Shown piece by piece: positions 1 to 4,284 of a stretch of DNA of 5,108 bases. Made by a program: the position numbers and the translations under genes. Below the pieces are notes generated by a model, which saw nothing but the letters and a program-made list of their open reading frames with translations, was not told the DNA's origin and ran no database searches. Within the stretch, counting starts at the first letter, position 1, and each line of letters begins with the position of its first letter. Source of the stretch: Chloroflexota bacterium (lineage in GTDB: Bacteria > Cyanobacteriota > Vampirovibrionia > Obscuribacterales > Obscuribacteraceae); NCBI GenBank assembly GCA_005240105.1, contig SBAT01000348.1:1-5108 (forward strand). The letters are read 5' to 3'.

Positions 1-203
1 GCTTTGAGGCGGAACTCGAGCATCCACGCAGGCTCGTTCTTCATCTTGGAGATGCTTTCAACAATCTCTCTGGTTAGCCCACGTCCTGACTTGAAGGTAT
101 AGGCTATATCGTCGTGGAAGCCGTACTTCTGGTCATAGTCGGACCCCACTTTGTCGAGCATCTTGTCTCTAGTTAAATCGTCTCTGGTTAATTCAGTTGC
201 CAT
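1..203 (-). CDS. sufB: Fe-S cluster assembly scaffold SufB, N-terminal fragment (cut by left edge)
   Basis: SufB is the scaffold subunit of the cytoplasmic SufBC(2)D complex, on which nascent Fe-S clusters are assembled. Only the first 67 residues are visible; the gene runs off the left edge. Reading from the ATG at 203, the protein contains KYGF near residue 26 and KNEPAWMLEFRLK at residues 55-67, which matches the well-conserved SufB segment 'KNEPxWxLxFRLKA' close to the start of family members. The start is supported by a strong Shine-Dalgarno sequence, GGGGAGG (complement of 209-215), five bases upstream. It begins 17 bases after the sufC stop, so the two are almost certainly cotranscribed and probably translated together. 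SufD shares distant similarity with SufB, but this N-terminal motif is typical of SufB. The catalytic and Cys-containing regions lie outside the window. Confidence 0.93.
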   Translation of the reverse strand, partial: MATELTRDDLTRDKMLDKVGSDYDQKYGFHDDIAYTFKSGRGLTREIVESISKMKNEPAWMLEFRLK

Positions 204-220
204 AATTGCCTCCCCAGGCC

Positions 221-1003
221 TTACGAAACGCCTGTTGACGCTAATTCTTTACCGTTGGGCTCTTTGTTGGTCCAATCGTAGCCTTCAGCTTCCAGCTTCT
301 TAGCCAGTTCGCTGTCACCCGACATCACTATCTGTCCGTCTTGCATGACGTGCACAAATTGTGGTGTGACGTAATCGAGAATACGTTGATAGTGAGTGAT
401 GAGCAGAATCGATACATTGGTGTTCTGCATGGCGTTGATGCCTTGAGCGACTGTCTTCAAAGCGTCGATGTCCAGGCCGGAGTCTGTTTCATCCAGCAAA
501 GCCATCGATGGCTTGAGCAAGGCCATTTGCAGGATTTCCAGACGCTTTTTCTCGCCACCGGAGAAACCATCATTAACGTAGCGTGACAAGAAAGTCTCGC
601 TTACGCCCAGAGCCTTCAATTGCTCTTTCAATTCTTTGCGGAACTCTTTGACAGGAACGTCCTGCCCGCGTCTGGCTTTCACCGAAGCGCGCAAGAAGTT
701 GGAGACGGATACACCAGGAATTGCCACTGGGTATTGGAATGCCAGGTACATGCCGGCACGTGAACGTACATCGGCAGCCATTGCTAACAGGTCTTTGCCT
801 TCAAACAGAATCGAACCGTTGGTTACGGTGTAACGTGGGTGACCCATCAACGTGTAAGAAAGTGTCGACTTACCGGAACCATTACGTCCCATAAGCGCGT
901 GCACTTCGCCTTTGTTGATAGTCAAATTGACCCCTTTGAGGATCTCTTTGTCTTCAACCTTCACGCAAAGGTCTTTGATTTGTAGGATTGGCGTGTCTGT
1001 CAT
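221..1003 (-). CDS. sufC: Fe-S cluster assembly ATPase SufC
   Basis: SufC is the cytoplasmic ABC-type ATPase that binds SufB and SufD and drives the conformational changes needed for Fe-S cluster assembly; it is not a transporter. The 260-residue product is the usual family length and appears complete. Visible motifs are Walker A GRNGSGKST (39-47), Q-loop Gln90 in AFQYP, the ABC signature FSGGEKKR (147-154), Walker B ending in LLDE with Asp171 and Glu172, the D-loop SGLD (175-178) and the switch His204 in ITHYQR. FSGGEKKR and DETDSGLD are characteristic of SufC rather than of transport ATPases. The ATG at 1003 has an AAAGG Shine-Dalgarno sequence eight bases upstream. It is the first visible gene of a minus-strand operon with sufB, and diverges from sufR. 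In cyanobacteria the usual order is sufBCDS, so having sufC ahead of sufB is a different arrangement. Confidence 0.97.
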   Translation of the reverse strand: MTDTPILQIKDLCVKVEDKEILKGVNLTINKGEVHALMGRNGSGKSTLSYTLMGHPRYTVTNGSILFEGKDLLAMAADVRSRAGMYLAFQYPVAIPGVSVSNFLRASVKARRGQDVPVKEFRKELKEQLKALGVSETFLSRYVNDGFSGGEKKRLEILQMALLKPSMALLDETDSGLDIDALKTVAQGINAMQNTNVSILLITHYQRILDYVTPQFVHVMQDGQIVMSGDSELAKKLEAEGYDWTNKEPNGKELASTGVS

Positions 1004-1053
1004 TGGTCTTACCTTTGATTTCCTGTGACTTAAGTGGCTTTCGCCGGCATTTG

Positions 1054-1070
1054 GCTGCCTTTCGGGCAGC
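1054..1070 (-). other. Hairpin in the presumed sufC leader
   Basis: On the transcribed minus strand, GCTGCC and GGCAGC form a perfect six-base stem around the loop CGAAA. A smaller GGC-GAAA-GCC element with a GNRA-type loop follows closer to sufC (about 1037-1046). There is no downstream U-tract, so this is not an intrinsic terminator. It could shape or stabilise the leader; no known riboswitch is recognised. Confidence 0.4.
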
Positions 1071-1181
1071 TGTCCTGTAAAGAGGTGTCAATCGTAACGG
1101 TTTGCCCTTATTTCAGATAGATGGATCGTTAAAGATCTTCTTTAAAATTAGTCAACCTATGACACAGTCCCTTTTATAGAC

Positions 1182-1187
1182 ATTATA
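1182..1187 (-). promoter_or_regulatory. Candidate -10 box for sufCB
   Basis: On the minus strand this reads TATAAT, a perfect sigma-70-type -10 hexamer, in the context TACTATAAT. No good -35 hexamer is found 16-18 bases upstream; that stretch overlaps the inverted repeat at 1196-1211. Initiation here would give sufC a leader of about 170 bases. An alternative weaker minus-strand promoter would use TTGACT (complement of 1150-1155), but it lacks a good -10. Confidence 0.45.
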
Positions 1188-1189
1188 GT
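1184..1189 (+). promoter_or_regulatory. Candidate -10 box for sufR
   Basis: The plus strand reads TATAGT, five of six matches to the -10 consensus. ATGACA at 1159-1164 is a five-of-six -35 match but with a long 19-base spacer. This box shares four bases with the minus-strand -10 at 1182-1187, so the two promoters, if both real, would compete for polymerase. Predicted initiation falls near 1196, inside or beside the inverted repeat, leaving a sufR leader of roughly 105 bases. Confidence 0.35.
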
Positions 1190-1195
1190 ATCAAA

Positions 1196-1211
1196 AATAT
1201 GTTTACATATT
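1196..1211. promoter_or_regulatory. Perfect inverted repeat, candidate SufR operator
   Basis: The sequence is AATATGT-TT-ACATATT, perfect 7-base arms around a two-base spacer. It covers the -35/spacer region of the candidate sufC promoter and the likely start point of the candidate sufR promoter, so a protein bound here could repress both genes. SufR is a dimeric winged-helix regulator that binds inverted repeats, so it is the obvious candidate. The sequence does not match the CAAC-N6-GTTG site of Synechocystis, and AT-rich DNA makes short palindromes by chance, so the identity of the binding protein is inference. Confidence 0.45.
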
Positions 1212-1263
1212 AATGTACTTAAGGATCACTTCCAAATCCCGTTTATCTGCCCTTAATCTTTGT

Positions 1264-1287
1264 GGAGGCACCCTCGGTGAGGGCTCC
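1264..1287 (+). other. Hairpin just upstream of the sufR ribosome binding site
   Basis: GGAG (1264-1267) pairs with CTCC (1284-1287), and CCCTC (1271-1275) pairs with GAGGG (1279-1283) around a GGT loop, with a GCA bulge on the 5' side: nine base pairs in all. It ends four bases before the AGGTG ribosome binding site at 1292-1296. No U-run follows, so termination is unlikely; an effect on sufR translation or mRNA stability is possible. Confidence 0.4.
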
Positions 1288-1301
1288 AGGCAGGTGCGAT
1301 A

Positions 1302-1976
1302 ATGAGGATCGAACGACAGGGAAAACCCATGGTCATAAGACCCATTGAAGAAAAGCCAGAACGCACTCATGATGCGGTTCTCCTGCACCTTAAACGGCGC
1401 GGGGAAATGACTGTCGGCGACCTTTGCGATGTCCTGGAAATCACGTCCATGGCGGTTCGCCGGCATTTGGTAGGACTTCAGAAAGAGGGTTATATAACCT
1501 CGCGGATCGAGAAAAAACAGCGTGGCAGACCGACTTATCGCTATAGCCTGACCCCCAAGGCGCAAACTCTTTTCCCGTCAGGTTATGAGAGCCTGGCCAA
1601 TGACTTACTGGATGCCGTCTACGAAAAGGATGGGGCTGCCGGTGTCATGGAATTGCTGGAATTTCGCAACAAGAAAGTAGTGCAAAAGCTTAGAGTCGAA
1701 CTTGAAGGTAAGGACGTTTCCGAGAAAATCACCGCTGTCGCCAAATTCTTTTCCGAGAGTGGGTTTATGACAGAGTGGGAAACATTGCCTGATGGCAATT
1801 TCATCATCTATCAAAAGCATTGCGCCGTGCATGATTTGGCTAAGCAATACCGTCAATTATGTGGTTTAGAACCCAAGCTAATTGAAGACATTTTGGGCGT
1901 AAAAGTGACGCGCCAACAATATATGTTGAACAACGATCCGGTGTGCGGCTACCTGGTAGAGCGCAGCTCTATCTAG
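1302..1976 (+). CDS. sufR: Fe-S-sensing transcriptional repressor SufR
   Basis: This is a DeoR/ArsR-like winged-helix regulator of the SufR family, which in cyanobacteria and actinobacteria represses suf genes when it carries an Fe-S cluster. The 224-residue product has a helix-turn-helix at about 36-67 (with SMAVRRHL as recognition-helix-like segment) and a wing with RGRP near 74-77. The C-terminal half carries Cys174, Cys187 and Cys215 in the pattern C-x12-C-x27-C, ending in CGYLVE; this spacing equals that of the three conserved Cys of Synechocystis SufR (164, 177, 205). Two starts are plausible: ATG 1302, preceded by AGGTG at a five-base spacing, and ATG 1329 (Met10), preceded by AGGGA at a six-base spacing. 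The first nine residues look unconserved, so the shorter form may be the real one. The gene diverges from sufCB, its probable target. Confidence 0.92.
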   Translation: MRIERQGKPMVIRPIEEKPERTHDAVLLHLKRRGEMTVGDLCDVLEITSMAVRRHLVGLQKEGYITSRIEKKQRGRPTYRYSLTPKAQTLFPSGYESLANDLLDAVYEKDGAAGVMELLEFRNKKVVQKLRVELEGKDVSEKITAVAKFFSESGFMTEWETLPDGNFIIYQKHCAVHDLAKQYRQLCGLEPKLIEDILGVKVTRQQYMLNNDPVCGYLVERSSI

Positions 1977-1992
1977 CGTCCCAATCTACGGA

Positions 1993-3312
1993 CTACTTCT
2001 TTTTGTACGGGAAAAGGTATCCGTTTAAGTCTGTCTTGGTTGAGTAGCCATTACCGCTTTCGGCCGAACCTGGTGTGGTCTCCGGGGCGCGAACGACAGG
2101 TGGTGTTACTGGAACATATTCAGTTGGTGTCTGACGTGGCGGAAGTTCTTGAACCGGCTCAGGACGGTTTTGTATTGGTCTGAATGGTTTACGGAATGCG
2201 TTGTCGTTGTAGCCGCCGCCGTTCAGAGGGATGTGCATGTAACTTGAGCCGTCATGTGTATTGCGTCCGCCGAATGAGCCAGTACCGATGTGGTTATAGA
2301 AGGAGCCATCGCGTGTGTTGCGTCCTCGCATCACACCACCTGGGGCAAGCATGTTCACAACATTATTTAGGAGGTTATTGCCAGTTGGTCTGTTGTAATT
2401 GGGAACAGACTCTTGAATCGGCCGGCCATTTCTGTAGCCGTTGTATTGCTGCTGCGTAACTGGAGCAAAACCAGGTCTGTTTTGAGCGTAACCGTTGTTC
2501 TGCTGCTGGTTAATTACTTGGTCATTTGTAGGATAGTTTTGGTAGTTGCCCTGGTAGCTATAGTTTCCTGGTTGAACCGGGTAGTAGTTGTTGTTGCCTT
2601 GATATTGGGGCATTGTTTGCCCGCTGACCGGTACGTCAATTGGTCTGGAATTTTGATAGTTGCTCGAGGGTTGGTTCGAGGTTTGATAAGGACCTTGCTC
2701 GACGGTATTTAGCATTTGTTCTAGGTTTTGTTGGGTCGTCTTTGGTGCATCGACAGGGCCCAATTTGTTATTTAGTTCGCCAAGCTTATAAAGCAAGAAT
2801 TTGTGTTCTGGATTGGTCGGCTCAGATAGTCCTTTCAAATTGGCTTGAAGGGCGGAGTCGTCCCTGCTGCCGGCGATAATTTCACGTTCATAGCCATTTT
2901 GTCGACCATCTTGAGCATTGAAGTGAATCTCATCTTCTACGCCAAGGAATTGACCATTTGCATCTTTGTGCAGCACCATTCGTACTTCAGAAGGGTCGTT
3001 GCCTGTGGTTTTGAAACTTATCCCGATGATTTGATTTCCTAGCTGGTCGGTTCCCAAATCATCTTTGCGTACTGCAATGGGCATGCCGTCATCTTGTTTG
3101 AGCGTTATGTTGTTGCTACCGGAATCGTTGATTGTCCAGTCATGAACACTGTATGCCGAATATGTGCCGGTGTTTGGTTTGCCGTTGCCAATTATTTCTT
3201 TTTTGACGACATTTAACTTTTCCCCGGGACCCCAGGCATTGGCTGCCGTTGAGGACAAATCCGCAGTGTTTTTAGCAGGGTTCAGTTGGGATTCAAAAAA
3301 GTTGTCTGACAT
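1993..3312 (-). CDS. Uncharacterised protein with Q/N/Y/P-rich prion-like C-terminal half
   Basis: I do not recognise this 439-residue protein. The ATG at 3312 is preferred because GAGGA (complement of 3320-3324) lies seven bases upstream; an in-frame ATG at 3375 would add 21 residues but has no comparable site. Residues 1-30 are polar. Residues 30-135 alternate hydrophobic and charged residues and look like a beta-rich domain (for example QIIGISF and VRMVLHKD). Residues 165-205 look helical (HKFLLYKLGELNNKLG). From about 208 to 315 composition is extreme: in residues 211-310, Asn is 18, Gln 17, Tyr 12, Pro 12 and Gly 8. A 13-residue motif occurs twice near 330-361, then a Pro-rich stretch and a KKK C-terminus. 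No signal peptide, membrane segment or lipobox is seen. It is convergent with sufR and divergent from the lipoprotein gene. A structural or assembly role is possible, but the function is unknown. Confidence 0.8.
   Translation of the reverse strand: MSDNFFESQLNPAKNTADLSSTAANAWGPGEKLNVVKKEIIGNGKPNTGTYSAYSVHDWTINDSGSNNITLKQDDGMPIAVRKDDLGTDQLGNQIIGISFKTTGNDPSEVRMVLHKDANGQFLGVEDEIHFNAQDGRQNGYEREIIAGSRDDSALQANLKGLSEPTNPEHKFLLYKLGELNNKLGPVDAPKTTQQNLEQMLNTVEQGPYQTSNQPSSNYQNSRPIDVPVSGQTMPQYQGNNNYYPVQPGNYSYQGNYQNYPTNDQVINQQQNNGYAQNRPGFAPVTQQQYNGYRNGRPIQESVPNYNRPTGNNLLNNVVNMLAPGGVMRGRNTRDGSFYNHIGTGSFGGRNTHDGSSYMHIPLNGGGYNDNAFRKPFRPIQNRPEPVQELPPRQTPTEYVPVTPPVVRAPETTPGSAESGNGYSTKTDLNGYLFPYKKK
2230..2325 (-). 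repeat. Two copies of a 13-residue motif in the uncharacterised protein
   Basis: Residues 330-342 (GRNTRDGSFYNHI) and 349-361 (GRNTHDGSSYMHI) of the 439-residue protein agree at 10 of 13 positions, with a 19-residue period. The coding copies are at 2287-2325 and 2230-2268. The DNA copies differ more than the protein, which suggests the motif is maintained by selection rather than being a very recent duplication. It sits directly after the Q/N-rich region. I know no named domain with this motif. Confidence 0.7.
2368..2691 (-). repeat. Low-complexity Q/N/Y/P/G-rich coding region
   Basis: This stretch encodes residues 208-315 of the uncharacterised protein. In residues 211-310, Asn plus Gln make up 35 of 100 and N, Q, Y, P and G together 67 of 100, with runs such as INQQQNNGY and TQQQYNGYRNG. 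It is degenerate rather than an exact tandem repeat. Such composition is typical of intrinsically disordered or prion-like segments. Confidence 0.75.
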
Positions 3313-3439
3313 CGCTTCATCCTCTAGTCCGCCGGGCGCCTTCCTTAGCGCGTGGGCACAGAATATATGGATCAAAGCCTGTGATCACTGGGGAAATTAC
3401 GTATGTACCGTTAAAATGTGCGTTGGACATTAACATTAA
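3313..3439. promoter_or_regulatory. Divergent intergenic region between the Q/N-rich protein and the lipoprotein gene
   Basis: This 127-base spacer must carry the promoters of both divergent genes, or their 5' leaders. Visible candidates are weak: TAAAAT at 3412-3417 as a plus-strand -10, and TATATT (complement of 3362-3367) as a minus-strand -10, neither with a good -35. GTGATCAC at 3381-3388 is a perfect eight-base palindrome near the centre and could be an operator half-site pair. The minus-strand gene has a clear ribosome binding site (complement of 3320-3324), while the plus-strand gene does not. Confidence 0.4.
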
Positions 3440-4276
3440 ATGCGCGATGATCTGTCCATGCTTATTTCGCGACTCAGTTTAATTAGTCTTGGAGCTTGCT
3501 TGTTAATTGGCTGCGACGGCGTTTGGGCAGATGAGATTAATCGACCAAGCCCGGATTCCAGCCCCATGGGTTTTGCCACGATCCATGACCAGGTGCCGAT
3601 TGCGAGCAGGGAATTTGAGTTTGAATTGAATAAGCACCTAAGTCCGCTTTTGCTTTCCGGTGAGGCTTCTCAGAGAGGCATCAGCCTCAGCTCAACGGCA
3701 CAACTCTATGAGGTTGCCGCCAACAAGTACCGCATTACCGATGGTTGCGTGCTTATAAATACAGCCAACGACATGGAGATTGAGACGCCAGTTACGACGG
3801 TCTATGCCAAAGCAGGTACTGCCTTTGTAGTGCATAACAATGCCAATGTCACAAGAGTAATGAACTTGCATGATCGAGTACGTCATGGCGTTCAAGTTGT
3901 GTTGGACAAGATATATATAAGCCTGAATCCTGGCGAGGAATTAGGCGTTGTAAGAAAAGACCTGCCCAATGGACAAGTCGCCGCCTCGGGACCTGCTGTT
4001 GGGTATCGTCGCGTTAGAAATATTCCAGTCGGTAACGACTATCGTGTCTTCATCTTCGAGTTTTCTATTGCTGATGCTTTGAAGCATTGTGTTATCTTCC
4101 GGCAGTTGCGGGAATCTGATGCTCCAGTAGATCAGGTGTTATTGACCGAAATAGTTAAAACTGCAGCCGCTGTAGACACGATGTTTAAGAAGAGTCGTGA
4201 ACCCTATGCGCATTACGACGACAAGAAAAAAGAGAAGAAAACTAAAGTCGGCCGCTTGAAGGACAAATCAGTCTAG
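3440..4276 (+). CDS. Exported, probably lipid-anchored protein with FecR-like beta region
   Basis: I cannot assign a named family with certainty. The N-terminus is a secretion signal: a hydrophobic stretch from about residue 8 ends in the lipobox LIGC with Cys25 followed by Asp, fitting signal peptidase II cleavage; a signal peptidase I site after VWA (residue 30) is the alternative. An in-frame TAA at 3437-3439 fixes the 5' limit at ATG 3440. Met7 at 3458 would give a more typical lipoprotein signal; neither start has a strong ribosome binding site. Residues 99-171 (GCVLIN, IETPVTTVYAKAGTAFVV, then LNPGEELGVV) resemble the FecR domain pattern of short beta strands with a TP-x-T-x-x-x-x-GT core and a closing PGE. 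The C-terminus from 261 is Lys-rich and probably disordered. It is 278 residues, divergent from the Q/N-rich protein and convergent with pyk. A role at the cell envelope is likely; sigma-regulator activity is not shown, as no sigma factor lies nearby. Confidence 0.8.
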   Translation: MRDDLSMLISRLSLISLGACLLIGCDGVWADEINRPSPDSSPMGFATIHDQVPIASREFEFELNKHLSPLLLSGEASQRGISLSSTAQLYEVAANKYRITDGCVLINTANDMEIETPVTTVYAKAGTAFVVHNNANVTRVMNLHDRVRHGVQVVLDKIYISLNPGEELGVVRKDLPNGQVAASGPAVGYRRVRNIPVGNDYRVFIFEFSIADALKHCVIFRQLRESDAPVDQVLLTEIVKTAAAVDTMFKKSREPYAHYDDKKKEKKTKVGRLKDKSV

Positions 4277-4284
4277 GGGCTAGA
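4272..4284. other. Convergent gene junction with both stop codons in one inverted repeat
   Basis: TCTAG-GGG-CTAGA is a perfect five-base inverted repeat. It contains the TAG stop of the lipoprotein gene (4274-4276) and, on the other strand, the TAG stop of pyk (4280-4282). Only three bases separate the genes. The stem is too short and AT-rich to be a convincing terminator and no U-tract follows on either strand. Confidence 0.5.

Larger units (their letters stand above)
1004..1301. promoter_or_regulatory. Divergent sufC/sufR control region
   Basis: This 298-base gap separates the divergent sufC and sufR genes and contains no credible coding sequence. Its middle part (about 1120-1220) is AT-rich, as expected for promoters, while the parts nearest each gene are GC-richer and can fold. 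Promoter boxes, an inverted repeat and leader hairpins are listed separately. A second inverted repeat, TTAAAG-N5-CTTTAA, occupies 1129-1145 on the sufC side; its sequence differs from the repeat at 1196-1211. The canonical Synechocystis SufR site (CAAC-N6-GTTG) was not found here. Assigning the region to SufR control rests on gene layout, because SufR genes commonly lie divergent to the suf operon they repress. Confidence 0.7.

Noticed and set aside
1054..1070. Hairpin upstream of sufC as an intrinsic terminator or known riboswitch
   Set aside because: No U-tract follows on the transcribed strand, and no known riboswitch core was recognised.
1087..1092. Perfect TTGACA -35 hexamer on the minus strand upstream of sufC
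   Set aside because: At the expected distance the sequence is GC-rich hairpin (CTGCCC), with no acceptable -10.
1151..1163. GTCA-N5-TGAC inverted repeat as a SufR site
   Set aside because: The arms are only four bases and match neither the cyanobacterial CAAC-N6-GTTG site nor the longer palindrome at 1196-1211; chance occurrence is likely.
1203..1565. Minus-strand open frame of 120 codons overlapping sufR and its promoter region
   Set aside because: It is antisense to the well-supported sufR helix-turn-helix region, shows no family features and lacks a convincing ribosome binding site.
2184..3042. Several plus-strand open frames of 65-99 codons opposite the Q/N-rich gene
   Set aside because: They arise because Gln/Asn/Tyr codons on one strand read as Leu/Val/Ile on the other; they overlap each other and have no coding signature.
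3313..3375. N-terminal extension of the Q/N-rich protein from ATG 3375
   Set aside because: The ATG at 3312 has a strong GAGGA ribosome binding site at ideal distance, which itself lies inside the extension; the extra 21 residues show no signal peptide.
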